This document shows positions 47,131 to 59,136 of a stretch of DNA of 64,000 nucleotides, in pieces; position 1 is the stretch's first letter; each line of letters begins with the position of its first letter. Origin of the DNA: Chlorops oryzae. Lineage: Eukaryota; Arthropoda; Insecta; Diptera; Chloropidae. The stretch covers positions 144,285,920 to 144,349,919 of the forward strand of contig CM035806.1 in assembly GCA_020466095.1 (NCBI GenBank). Direction: 5' to 3'. Both the position numbers and the translations under genes were made by a program. The notes beneath the pieces are model-generated. The model was not told where the DNA came from and ran no database searches. It saw nothing but the letters and a program-made list of their open reading frames with translations.

Positions 47131-47898
47131 AGATAACTCTCTCGCTCTCCCTCTCTCTCCCTCTCTCTCCCTCTCTCTCCCTCTCTCTCCTCTCTCTCCC
47201 TCTCTCTCCCTCTCTCTCCTCTCTCTCCTCTCTCTCCCTCCTCTCTCCCTCTCTCTCCCTCTCTCTCCCTCTCTCTCCCTCTCTCTCCCTCTCTCTCCCT
47301 CTCTCTCCCTCTCTCTCCCTCTCTCTCCCTCTTCTCCCCTCTCTCCCTCTCTCTCCTCTCTCTCCTCTCTCTCCCTTCTCTCCTCTCTCTCCCTCTCTCT
47401 CCTCTCTCTCTCCCTCTCTCTCCTCTCTCCTCTCTCTCCCTTTCTCTCCCTCTCTCTCCCTCTCTCTCCCTCCCTTCTCTCCTCTCCTCCTCCTCTCTCT
47501 CTCCCTTCTCTCCCTCTCCTCCTCTCTCTCCCTCTCTTCTCCCTCTCACCCCCTTCTCTCCCTCTCTCTCCCTCTCTCTCCCTCTCTCTCTCCCTCTCTC
47601 TCCCTCTCTCTCTCTCTCCTCTCTCTCCCTCTCTCACCCTCTCTCTCCCTCTCTCTCCCTCTCTCTCCCCTCTCTCCCTCTCTCTCCCTCTCTCCCCTCT
47701 CTCTCCCTCCTCTCTCTCTCCTCTCTCTCCTCCTCTCTCCCTCTCTCTCCCTCTCTCTCCTCTCTCTCCTCTCTCCCTCTCTCTCCCTCCTCTCTCCTCT
47801 CCCTCTCTCTCCCTCTCTCTCCCTCTCTCTCCCTCTCTCTCCCTCTCTCTCCCTCTCTCTCCCTCTTTCTATCTATCCTCTCCCTCCCTCTCTCTCCC
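47131..47898. repeat. 770-bp homopyrimidine tract (CCCTCTCTCT-type)
   Basis: An almost pure pyrimidine tract dominated by a CCCTCTCTCT decamer with length variants. A few purines occur only near 47548, 47635 and at the right edge. The Ser-Leu-Pro frames on the plus strand and Arg-Glu-Gly frames on the minus strand are compositional artefacts. Confidence 0.95.
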
Positions 47899-48800
47899 GG
47901 ATGATATTCGTAATGTTCCATTTTCATGTGAACCGATTTTATTCGACTTGTAGTGGATTTTCAGGATATCAGAAGAATCCATTCTTACTTACCCGAGATG
48001 CAATTCAATGAAAATGAAATTTTTTGATAATTTTTTTTTTTTTTTTTTACTTTTTTTTATTAGTATAATCTTTTGTGTTCACCATTTAATTAATAAACAT
48101 ACACATGAGTCCAAAGATTTTATCAATAATGCAATTATGCTTTAAGGTTATGCTTTCCACATATTCGTCCTTTTTTTTTATCATTAGATATTAGGCTATA
48201 TACTAAGTATGTATGTATGTATGTTTGCATGTATTTATGTATGTATAATAAACAATTTCTGTATATTCTCGCATGTGGCGAATGCTTCAAGTTAATTCCG
48301 TTTGCTCTTCAATCAATGGCAATTCATTATCTTCATCGTAATCATTTTCGTAATCATTATCATCATTATCATAGTAATGATGTAATTGTTATTTCTCATT
48401 TTTCCTTTCGAGTTTTTCTCCTTTTTATTTTTTTATTTTTTGCTTAAAATCACATTCCATTTGAAATGCTTCCTCAGATCTCTTTCTCGCAATATTTGAC
48501 TATGCAATTTCTATGTGAATACATTTTTTATGTAAATGTATGCATGTATGTATGTATGTATGTACTGTATATGGAGATTAATTTGATATAAGTAGCCTTG
48601 TTTTTACTTCAATTATATTTCAATATATTACAATTTGAAGGGTGGAAAGTGAAGGGGAGATGGAAAGGTATATTTTTTATGCTTTTTCTGTTTATTTTAC
48701 TTATGGTTGAGATATTCTTTTTCATTTCTGCTGATAGAAAGGAATTCTCGCGGGAAAAGATTTGAAAAAAAAAATAGTTTAAACAAATTGAAATATCGTG
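47899..48800. other. Non-genic AT-rich DNA
   Basis: ATGT/GTAT tetranucleotide runs near 48209-48245 and 48540-48565, a long T-run near 48030, and no supported gene. Confidence 0.55.
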
Positions 48801-49341
48801 TAAGGCTCAAAATCCAACATTGCGAGAGCCCGATGCGAGAGCGCGAGACGAGACGCACAGAAATTTCAATGCAATCAATCATATAGTTCAAGCTCCAATG
48901 TATCGCACTGCGAGACTTCGTAGCGAGAAAATTTTGAAAAATTGAATATTTCTCGTTGCGACGCAATTTGACAGGCTAATGATGTAGATATTTTTTGAGT
49001 ACTCGCTATTGGGTACTCATTGAAACTAATAAAACAAAAACTGTTCACTGTGCCGTGAAAAAGAGCTGTTAGAATATTTCGCAAGATTCGGTTCATTTTG
49101 AATTTTTTTTGAAAATTTTGAATTAAAATTTCAACTCAAATGATAACGTGTAATTTTTATGAGTTCTCAGTACTCATTATGTTGGTACTCGCTTCAAATA
49201 TTGCATTACTAGAAGCGAAATTATGCTGTCTTCTGCGTGACGCAAAACTCTCATTGGAGATTGAAATGCGTCACGCAAAACATTTGCGTGACGTCGCGCA
49301 CTCTCGCATCGGGCTCTCGCAATATTGGATGTTGGGCTTAA
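48801..49341. mobile_element. 541-bp miniature transposon with long inverted repeats
   Basis: The left end TAAGGCTCAAAATCCAACAT and the right end, in reverse TTAAGCCCAACATCCAATAT, pair. The inverted repeat continues through TTGCGAGAGCCCGATGCGAG for about 45 bp in total. Further inversions inside involve GAGTACT.GC repeats. No transposase frame. Confidence 0.8.
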
Positions 49342-50420
49342 GCTAACAGTGCGAGTTCGCACCGGTCGCGACAGTCATGATGGGAGAGATTTCATTGAAA
49401 ATTTCGCTTGATTTCTGGACGTTGCCATAAAGTTAAGATTGCAAAATTTTTTGGCTTTTTATTATTATTTTTTTTTTTTTTTTTGATTTATTTGTTATTT
49501 TATTTTTAATTTTTTTTTTTTTTTGTACGATTGTTGGAGGAAATGATCTTGGCAATTTCTCTTTATTGCACATATTTATCGTATCTCTATATGGTTTGCA
49601 TATTTTTGTATTCTTTTGAATGTTACTCTGTCTCTTTCCCTTGAGTTAACGGAAATTCATCGATTTTCAGAGCTTCGCGTTAAATTTCAAAACGGGAAAA
49701 TCTTATTTAAGCTCATCTTAAAAGATTTCCGAGCATGCAATATTATGGTTTTTTTCCAGTGTACTTTGAAATAGCGTGAATCTCACTTTTTTAGTTTTCT
49801 CTATATGTACCTACTTTATTCTTTGACATTTTTTTTTTTTAGCTACATCGAACGGAGAAATTTGGCATTGGTATTTGAATGTGGATGGGTGTATTATGGG
49901 GGGGATTTGTGTCGTCATCATCATTTTCTATTTAATGAGAAAAAACATTTATACGTGCTGTACAGTGGGTGCAGTTGTATTTTATTTTGCTTAAAATAAA
50001 CACTTATAATTTTTTTTGAATTCAATTTTTTTTTTTTTTTTTTTTTGGTTTGTTTTCCATTTCATTTTGCATTTTTCTTACTTGTATAACAGTTATAATT
50101 TTAAGAAATTCGTTAAGTTTTTTTTTCCTTCTCCTTCTCATGTTTATTCAATTCATTTTCATCAGTTTTCAGTTTTGCATTTAAAACTAACATTATTTTG
50201 TAAACAAGAAGCTCGCATATACATATGTAAATGTATATATAAATATATATGTATATATACATATATACATATGTATATATACATATATCTTTCGTTCTTA
50301 CGAGTATTTTTCAATTTTTTCGTTTCTTTTTATATAAATTCGAAAACTGAATTTTCCAAATTTACAAAACCTTTAACAATTCTTCTAATTCATGATATAA
50401 GAAAAACGTTAAAAACAAAT
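49342..50420. other. Non-genic AT-rich DNA beyond the gene 3' end
   Basis: T homopolymers, a TATACATATATA repeat near 50215-50290, and no supported exon. It lies beyond the candidate polyadenylation site of the minus-strand gene. Confidence 0.5.
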
Positions 50421-50426
50421 TTTATT
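50421..50426 (-). terminator. Candidate polyadenylation signal of the minus-strand gene
   Basis: AATAAA on the minus strand, about 160 bases after the stop codon of the terminal exon. The region is AT-rich, so chance occurrence is possible. Confidence 0.35.
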
Positions 50427-50582
50427 GAAAAAAAAAAAAACAAAAAAAAACATACATGTGTTCATAGTTTGAAATTCTATAGAAACCTTAAAATGCACAG
50501 TGGTTGTATTAAGTACAAAAAGCTCAATAAAAATTAATGAGACATTAAGAGAAACAAAAAAAAAAAAAAACAGAAAAACTAA

Positions 50583-50732
50583 TTAGTTTTTCACTTCATC
50601 TAGTGCGCCGGTTTTTTTATTTTTCTTAACCTGAGCATAGATCGAGGCAGCTTTATAATTGATCGGACCATAATGTTGACTCTCAAGATCAGCATATATG
50701 AGCTCATCATCAAAGTTGGCGGCACTTAATGG
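50583..50732 (-). CDS. Terminal coding exon (exon 4) of the minus-strand tyrosine-motif gene
   Basis: This encodes 49 residues and a stop at 50585-50583. It starts PLSAANFDDELIYADLESQ, then GPINYKAASIYAQVKKNKK, and ends DEVKN. The upstream acceptor is excellent: a T-rich tract of about 50 bases ends in TTTATTTAG directly before CCA TTA AGT. The exon begins in phase 0, matching the phase-0 donor of exon 3. LIYADL fits the ITIM-like pattern [ILV]xYxx[LV], and SIYAQV is a second tyrosine motif of the same spacing. These suggest a phosphotyrosine-regulated C-terminal tail. Joining to exon 3 across 4.9 kb is inference from phase, strand and content. Confidence 0.72.
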   Translation of the reverse strand, partial: PLSAANFDDELIYADLESQHYGPINYKAASIYAQVKKNKKTGALDEVKN

Positions 50733-52586
50733 CTAAATAAATTGAAAAAAAAAAACAAAATAAAAAAACAAAACAAAAAAACCCAAAAATTAATCAAAAC
50801 AAATAAATTTCAATTAAATACGATTGAAAATTGATAAACAGCGTATCTTTGGCATTTTCTCGAATCACCATTAGAAAGCGGCGGGGGAAATTTCAGTTAA
50901 ATTTAAGCACAAAAAAAATTAACACGGTACATGCTGTAAAGCTGAAAATAGTTTTGTTTTTTACGTCAAAATTTCTGTGCTCGATACACTGTGCGACGAA
51001 TACTAAAGCTTCTTCCATGTTTATTGCGAGCGTTTTTTTTTTTTTTTTTTTTTTTTGTGTTATTATGACCTATGAACGCATAAGCATGGCAACAAAATTT
51101 TTGCGAAGGAGAGATGCACACACTTCAATGTTTGAAATGAATGATTTATCCATTTTCGATTTTCCTTCAAGAAACATAAGATTACACACAAACACATACA
51201 CAGACACACACACAGCGAGCGCAACAAAAAGAGAGAGAGAGAGAGGCCTAATAGAGCAATGGTGATTGCATCATCATCGCTCAAACTGTTCATTTGTCTG
51301 ATAGATAATTAATTTGTATGGATTTTTCGCTGAAACTTTTTTCTCGCATGCGATATTTATTATCAATTGAATTCGACAGTTAAGCTTAACTGACACTCAG
51401 GTTAGCCGCATGAAATGCATTTCTATTAAAAAGCCTGAAATTAATGCATTGAAAGCTTTTCCATTGTGTCAAATTGTCCAAAGAAATATATAAAAAAAAA
51501 ATTAAATGCAAAAATAAGTGAAAAAAGTGTTGAAAAAGTTTGAAAATGATTTATTATATTAAAACTAACATTGACAGTTTGAAAGCAAAAAGTTAGCATG
51601 AGGCAGCACCGTTGCGCTTCCGCTTTAGTTTCCGTCTCAGTCTACGGTCTACGGGTTTCTCTCCGTTTCGTTTCGTCTCGTCCTGTTCCGTTTCGTTCTG
51701 AAGACTGAATGTGTGAATGACAAATGGTAATTAATCAAGAACTCGAAAACGATTCAACTGACAGTACAACTGAGCATTTCTATTCGATTCTATTCCTTCA
51801 TTTTCTTAGTTTTTGTGCTTTTTCCTTTAGATCGTTTTTTTTTTTCTTTTTTTGCCATTTGTTTTTGTTGAAGCCTTTCGTCTTCTACTTGAGCTCATTC
51901 ACTAAACTGACAGACAAACTGTTTGGCAGCGGCAGCAAATAGCGCAAAAACGGTAAAAAAAATAAAAAAAATAAAAAATAAATACATAAATTGAGGGGAA
52001 AAACAAAGCAAAGCTGAAAACGGAGGAGCAAGTCCATAAAAACTGTTAGCAAGAAAAATAGAAAATAGGAAGGACCTCGCATTAGAAGTGCTTTCAAAAA
52101 GCTTATAAGAGCAATTAATTTTGACAACGACAAAAATTAGCAAAGAATCAAGACATTCGAAATGAAAAAGTATGAGAACAATGAATTTAAAGCACTTTAA
52201 AAATATTATAGAGCATTAAATATTTGACCCAAGGTGTATTGAACAAGGTCCCCGCGTCTGGTGCGTACAAAAAGCTTACAGAAGAACAGAGAGAAACGCA
52301 AAGATTTCAACCTTCAAATATTTAAACTTTTGGCGATTCTTCAAATTGAGCAGAAGGACGAAGACGTATGACGCTACACCATAAGACCTTGTCAAAGACG
52401 CCTTGATAACAATTGAAGCGGCCCCGCGATTGACGTTGACAAATTTCACATTTTTGCAAAGTTTTTCATGCCAATCCGTAGTCAGGTTCCGAGGTGTTAC
52501 AAATGTCCAACGGTTGACCAATAAATACTATTTCTGTGATAGCTCAAAGAGCTAGAGTAGCTAAATATTATTGAAAGTGAAACAAC

Positions 52587-53075
52587 CCGATTCTGAATAT
52601 CACATATAACCATATACATATGTCACTCTCATAGATATTGCGCGGGATGTTTCGCGCCAGTAAGAAAGAGATGTTACTCGGGAGGCAAAACAAAGAGCGA
52701 GAGAGAAATACTTTTGGTGAGTACCTAAGTGAAAAATTCTCTTTTTGGTGGGTACCCACGACCGTGGTGGGTACCCAAGACCGTGGTGGGTACCCAAGAT
52801 CGTGTTGAAAAGAGCAAAAATGAAAACGGCTCCTGAGTGACATATGTAGTTATATATGCTGAATATTCCCGGGGAACGGCTTCCCGGGGAATTTACTTTT
52901 CTCGAGACATAAATTCCGAATTTTTTAAATAGATAGAGTAAGGAAATGTATGGTTTTGGGTCAATTACCCATTTCCTATCACATCTCTTCTCCCAAACAT
53001 TCAAAAACGAAGAAGTTTACTTACGAGAAAAGTAAATTCCCCGGGAATTCGTTCCCCGGGAATATTCAGAATCGG
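52587..53075. mobile_element. 489-bp fold-back element with CCGATTCTGAATAT ends
   Basis: The outer ends CCGATTCTGAATAT and ATATTCAGAATCGG are perfect inverted repeats. On the right side there is also a strong internal hairpin: AATATTCCCGGGGAACGGCT and its reverse AGTAAATTCCCCGGGAAT-type arm flank 52925-53015. Three tandem GACCGTGGTGGGTACCCAA units lie at about 52745-52800. No coding sequence. Confidence 0.7.
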
Positions 53076-54004
53076 CCTGAAAGTTCAAAAAATATTTGTT
53101 CTTATTATTTTTATTCGAGGCTGCCGCTTCAATTGTCTTTGATGAAATTTTTGAAATAAAAAAGTTAAAAGTAAAACCAAAATAGTAGTAGAAAAAAGCA
53201 TTTTTCACACTCTCATAGAAAAAATTTAAAGAAATTTAAAGACAAAAAAAGAAAAAATATATTGAAAAAACCAAAATAAATTTGGAAAAATGAGGTTAAA
53301 TCAAAAATAACACAACAAACATATGATGCAGATAAATATGAAGCGAAGAGAATTACCTGAATAAGTCGAAATTTTGATCGTAAAGAATTTCTTTGCTCGG
53401 TAAAATTTCAAAACGAAAAACAAAAACAAACAAATTATTTATACGTTATATACGTTACGACAGAGAAACGTCACGTCACGTTACGTCACAACAGTGGGAA
53501 TTTAGAATATATACGTGTTACTGCCTTTGTAGGGATCCTCAAAATCGGAAACTTGCTATAAAAAAGCGAATTTCATTGTTTTGAACAAAAATCCATCATT
53601 TCAAAATAAAGAGATTATGTAATTAGAAAACGAATTGAATTAATTAAAACTAAAAAAAAAAGGGGAAAAAATTTCGTGGAAAATTTTATTTGCGAAGCAA
53701 AAGTAGCGCTCTAGTTGTCTGTCATATATGTTATGTATGATGATAATGGTGAAAAAATGTGTTTCCCAGTCGGGTGTTAATGACAGCACGATTTTGCGAT
53801 GGGAATTTCGTAAAATGTCCTAAACTATAGTATATTTTACATTTGAAAAGAATTAAATAAATAAATACACAAATAAATAAATAAATAAATACATTACAAT
53901 GTACTCTCTTTTTCTCTCTCGCAATCTCTTTCTCTCTTGGTTAGATTTTTTTTTTTTAAAGCTCATCAGCTGAAGACCTAGGCAGACGCAATTTCCTTTT
54001 CATA

Positions 54005-54560
54005 ATTGATTACACGCTCTGTTTCAATTACAATTACTTTTAATTAAAAAACTTTTAATTAAAAAATTTTTAATAACAATTACATGTAATTGAAAAAACT
54101 AAATTACAATTACTCGTTATTTTAATTGAAAAATTTTCCAATTACAATATTTCAATAGTAATTGAAAGATCTCCATTACAATTACAAGTAATTGTAATTG
54201 AATTTTCTCAATTACAATTACAGGTAATTGTAATTAAAAGTTTTGCAATTACAAGGAATTGGTTTTCAATGTAATAAAGGTGTTTCAATTACAATTACTT
54301 GTAATTGGAAAACTTTTAATTATGTTTAATTGAGAAAGTTCAATTACAATTATAAGTAATTGTAATGGAGATCTTTCAATTAGAATTGAAATATTGTAAT
54401 TGAAAAATTTTCAATTAAAACTACGAGTAATTGTAATTTAGTTTTTTTAATTACATGTAATTGTAATTGAGAAACTTCAATTACAATTATAAGTAATTGT
54501 AATTGGAAAACTCTCTATTACAATTAGGTACGTGTAATTGTAATTGAAAATTTTTTAAAT
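54005..54560. repeat. Cluster of ATTACAATTAC / GTAATTGTAATT palindromic modules
   Basis: About 550 bp made mostly of AATTACAATTAC, TTACAAGTAATTG and GTAATTGTAATTG words alternating in both orientations, separated by short A/T spacers. It could fold into many small hairpins. It recalls the interior of the 19818-20530 element but has no clear terminal inverted repeats. Confidence 0.75.
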
Positions 54561-55672
54561 TGGGTTTGCCCCACTTTGAATCAGCTGACAGTTTAAGTTA
54601 ACCTTCAGTAGTGAGAGATTGGATTAGATCCGCTTTTCACACAAGAATTCATAAAAAAAAAAATTTGAAAATAAATGAAGAAATAAATATTTACTTGAAT
54701 ACATAACATATTATACATTTAAATACCATTCGAACATACTTAATCAATAATACTTAGAGTAAATAAATAACGTTTTTTATACAATTTCAAAGAATTTTTC
54801 ACGCTTACGAAGCTAAAGATTTTAATTTTTTTTTTTTTTTTTTTTTTTGCTGTCTTTTGTTTGTTTTCATACCAACGTATTTAAGTATTAAATACGTTTT
54901 CTTCTAGTATCTTATTTATCTTAACATATGGATTTTTTTATTCGAAAAAATTAACTAATGCAACAATTGATTGATTAACTGGAAATTTTTCTGGTAGTAA
55001 GAGTTTTAGTCAGATAACAATCAAATAATTTAGTTTGAAAAAAAGAGGAGAAAAGAATTTAACTTATTAAAAAAAATAAATTAAAAAAAAATAACTAAAA
55101 ATGTAATTGTTCAATTAGTTCGATTAAGATTTTAATCAGCAGTAATATTTTGCTGTTTTTATGAAGCGATTTCCCACAAAGCTTATCCATTTGAAGCCAC
55201 ATATTCAAACGACTTTTAAAACAAAATCAAAAAGCTCAGTAAAAGGCCAAAACAAAAAAAAAAAAAAAAAAAAAAAACAATTAAAACTTGAATCGAATTA
55301 TTGAAATAAAACTAAATAGGATATTAAATCCTCTTTGGCGATGAAAACTCACCCTATCAATAATACGATAAATTTCCCTTATGTGAAACTAGCAAATTCA
55401 CTTAGAGTATAATATTTATGTATGACTTGTTTGGAATTATTCTCACATTTAACATACAGATATTTAACATTAATTAATTAATTATTTAATTAATTAAATT
55501 CCCATTAAGATTAATCTCGAAATGTCTTGTCCTTTTGAACGAACGAGTCACTCGATTAAGAGAGAGAGAGAGAGGGGGCTAATCATTAAAAGTTACTCAC
55601 CCCGTATTTGCGAAAGCAGATTATGGAATTTTACCTCAACGTTCGTCTTACCCCGTTGCCTCAAATGTGTAC

Positions 55673-57352
55673 CTCGCGATAGCTCTGTGTTAGCAGATAC
55701 TTAACGTGTCCGCCATCATTTTTGTTGGCTGTCAATATGACTGTTGCGTTGGGCGAGTCATCGTCCGGTGTATTTTCAGACTCGGTTAAATCGTTTGGCG
55801 TTAGCGTCTTGCTGAGTGAGCTTGCGTCGTCGTCGTCGTCCTCGTCGTCGTTCTCGTTGTCCTCCATTTCTTCAATGTCATTATTTTTGTCGTCGTCATT
55901 GTCGAGCTCATTGTCAATTCTTAATTCGTCGATTTCGATATCATCATCTTCATAGTAGGAGTAATCAGGATCTTGATCTTCGTCACCATCAATGCTTGTC
56001 GGTGTCGTAGCAACATCGTATGTCGCAATATGGCGCCCGTTGGAACCATCATTGAACATAAGATTTTGTCGACTACCAGCTTTGCTGGCGTACGCTACAA
56101 AATCCGGATGACTTCGTGTTAGCTCTTCGAGTGCTTCCAAAGAAGCTGCTGGATTAAGATGACTGAGACTCGTTGATGCCTGTTTGATTTCAATCGCAAG
56201 ATCTTCGCTTCCATCAGCTGCAGATTTCATATCGGACTCTTGGGCAACAACATGGGCACCAGCAGCATTATCGTTTGGTATTTCCTCATCTTGAGTGTGA
56301 GCGGCGCAAGAATTTGCTGGCGATATTGGCTTAAAAGATCGATTCTCGTTCAATGTTAAGGGGCAGAAGACAAGAGGTCCTTGGCTTTCATAGCGTGCAA
56401 ATGGCGTTACTGGTGAAATTGGTAGCAATGGTGGAACTCTTGATGCTACTATCGACGATGGATACGTTGACGCTAATGACAATGGTGGTGATGATGATGA
56501 TGATGGTAGTTGTGGCACTGGCGTCGGTGCATAAAATTCCCCTTGAAGCTGCTGCAGCTCTTGTTGCAATTGTTGCAACTTTTGACTGCGTAGGTCAGCG
56601 ACGGTTTGTGATGGCTGGAAATGGAAGCTGTGGCATTTCCGTAATGGTAACTTCATTGGACGCATAACGGTGCCAAATTCAGGCTGTTGTTGTTGTTGTT
56701 GTTGTTTGTGTGGTAATGGCGGTTTAAAGCGTTGAGAATTGTTCGTTAAGTTCATTGATAAATTCGTGCGGAAAAGTTGCTCTCCAACAATGTTGCTGCT
56801 TCCAGAATTGTTTTCGTTATTGATGTTATTGTTTTCGTGGGCAAGAATGTTGCTGTTGTTGTTTTTGCTATTTTCGTTTTCGTTTGCTACAAAATATTTG
56901 GCCATTAGCATTTGTTGTTGATAATAGCTGTTGTGGCATTGCCTGTCAGCATAATTCTGCTGCTGTAGCCGTTGTTGTATTTGCTGTTCATTTTCTGCGG
57001 CTGCGGCTTCGGCTGCGGCGGCGGAGCTCTTGAACGTGTTATTAATTGATTGGCTGTTATATTTGTTGGCTTCATTGTTGCAGCGGCCATTGATGAATTT
57101 CCACGCGGCGCTGTCGGTGAAACATCTGATATGCGCGTAGGGGTCACTGATAGTCTTTCGTCGTAATTGTTGATTCTTTTTTGCATAACTGGCGACGTTG
57201 GCGTGCGAACGTATGCTGTTGGCGGCGGTGCTGTCAATATCGATAGATGCTCCTGATGCTGTTGATATTGATGAAGTTGTTGTTGTTGCTTTTGCTTCTG
57301 TTGTTGCTGATGCTGCTAAAAATGGATTAGTTGCGATTGTGTTTTGGTTAAG
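55673..57352 (-). CDS. Internal coding exon 3 of the minus-strand tyrosine-motif gene
   Basis: About 560 codons in one frame. Contents in order: NPFLAAS near the start, RRKTISDPYAHIRCF, Ala- and Gln-rich runs, an Asn-rich stretch, RFKPPLPHKQQ, RKCHSFHFQPSQ, a Pro/Ser-rich block, SPVTPFARYESQG, SHPDFVAYASKAG, and a long acidic Asp/Glu tract. It ends in VKYLLTQSYRE before the donor GAG|GTACAC. Codons often end in C, as in fly genes, which supports this frame. The 5' boundary is uncertain. AAAG|CTTAACC (57352) or AAG|CCAATAAAG (57361) keep phase 0 with exon 2. The better-looking acceptor TTTTTAG|CAG (57315) would need a different donor or would shift frame. No domain or family is recognised. Confidence 0.72.
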
Positions 57353-57361
57353 CTTTATTGG

Positions 57362-59136
57362 CTTTTTTTTTTTGTTGTTTTGGAGTAACCAAAAAGGAAA
57401 ACACAAACAATTGACGAGCGTAAAAAATGGCGAACATCGATGTACAGTGATCACAAACCATAGAAAAAATCATAGAAATAAAGACAAAAAAAAAAAAAGA
57501 AGAAACAAAATTTTAATGAAATACAAAAATCAATTCAAACAAAAATTCATTACAAAATGAGCAATGAAATAATTTTTGTTCCTATTCAAAAAGTACAGGG
57601 TGGAATATAACAAAAAACAAAAAGTTAGCTAAGGCCGGTTACGTCTCGCAGAAGTTGACGCACTAATAAATTACAATCGAACTAGTTTTTCAAAGAGATG
57701 ATCAACCTACATAGGTTTCTTAGCCTTTTTCCCACAGAAATTGCGAAATATCTTCATTGGCAGTAAACTGAACACGTACATTTGCGTCCTTTGCGTCCAA
57801 CATGGCCAACTACTTAATTTCGACTTGATTAGTTTAGATTAGTTCCGAAAGAGATCCAACCACAGACGGACAGATGGACATAGGTACGAATACGGACGGA
57901 AAAACAGACGGACTAAATCAACACAGCCTTTTATCCTGGTCGAAGGTCATGATGAACAATGATCGTGTGGGAGGCCCAAAATCTAACTGTGAGGAGATAT
58001 TGCGGGAAGAAATAAATTTTCAATAGTTACGGAAAAAACGACTTTCTCACAACAACTTACTAGCACTACCTTTAAGACAAGGTAATCTGGAGATTTTTAA
58101 GGCCGGTGTGCGGTAGCGTAGCAATAGGGGGAGTTCCGCAATTGCGGAAGTGGCTGCGAATATTCGCAACATTCTGGGTACTAACGAAACGAAACATGGT
58201 ACAATCGATTGCAAAGAAAATTTTTTTTGGAAGTTCCGCATTTGCGGATGCGGATACGGATGTTCGCAAAATTCTTGGTACTAACGAAACGAAACATGGT
58301 ACAATCGATTGCAAAGAAAAACATTTTTTGAAGTTCCGCATTTTGCGGATACGGATGTGGATACGGATGTTCGCAAAATTCTTGGTACTGCCGAAACGAA
58401 ATATGGAAAAATCGGGTACTAAACTGGTACAAATGATTGCCAATAAAAGAAATGTTTTTTCTTCAACGTAGATGCCAAGTTCACAGGGCTCTTTAAGCCG
58501 ACGATATTCTTTTTTATGGTTTCACCTCAGGGAAAAAAGTTTTTGACTATCCTTTTCATAAGATTTCTTGTTCAACATGACCTTCTCTAAAATTCTTTAA
58601 TGAAAAGAGCTTTAGTACGAGACACCCTGTATATGTATATGCCCATATCTTTGAGGCTTTATTCTCTTGTTGTTACAAGATCAATATAAATCATATATGT
58701 ATATGCAGCTGTCCTACTGAGGACAAGTCTGATGCATTTCTGCAACCCTTCGTTCTTGAAGCACTCAGGACATGGTCATACCAGAGCTGGAAGTATGATT
58801 GCATTGAAAATTGAAATATTCAAGCAGATCATTCGCACTTTGGGACTTGAATTTTAAGGTTGATATGTATAAAATAGTTGAGTCTCAAGTTGGCAACGAT
58901 TAAATCGATGGAACTTAATTTAATGATTAGGCTATCAGTTGAGAGAGTTGGGTACATATAATTGTTCATTGATTTAGAAAGAAAGAAGGACCTACATTGA
59001 AACATTTTTAAAAAATTATTCAATCCTTTCCCTAGCTCTGTTGAATATGAGATGAATTTTAACTTTGTTCTTAATAGAAATCATTCACAAAAAATAGGAT
59101 AAGAGTTGAGAAAGTTTTTTTGTTTTCTGTACAAAC
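57362..59136 (-). other. Intron 2 of the minus-strand gene
   Basis: A 1.8-kb interval with a fragment of the GACAGACGGAC-type repeat near 57865-57985 and a tandem repeat at 58131-58440. No further in-frame exon was recognised. Confidence 0.5.
58131..58440. repeat. Tandem repeat, three units of about 100 bp
   Basis: Each unit begins GTTCCGCA.TTGCGGA and contains GATGTTCGCAAAATTCTTGG, then TACTAACGAAACGAAACATG and GTACAATCGATTGCAAAGAA. The third copy is more diverged, with a GGATACGGATGT insertion. This explains the repetitive frames on both strands, so none of them is called as a gene. Confidence 0.9.

Larger units (their letters stand above)
50733..55672 (-). other. Intron 3 of the minus-strand gene
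   Basis: A 4.9-kb AT-rich interval between the exon 3 donor and the exon 4 acceptor. It contains a fold-back element (52587-53075), a TAAA repeat near 53860-53890 and the ATTACAATTAC palindromic cluster (about 54005-54560). No other exon in frame was recognised, but short exons could be missed. Confidence 0.5.

Noticed and set aside
47025..48011. Several frames of 97-313 residues on both strands
   Set aside because: Translations of the CCCTCTCTCT tract.
58047..58471. Overlapping frames of 64-123 residues on both strands
   Set aside because: Generated by the three ~100-bp tandem repeats.
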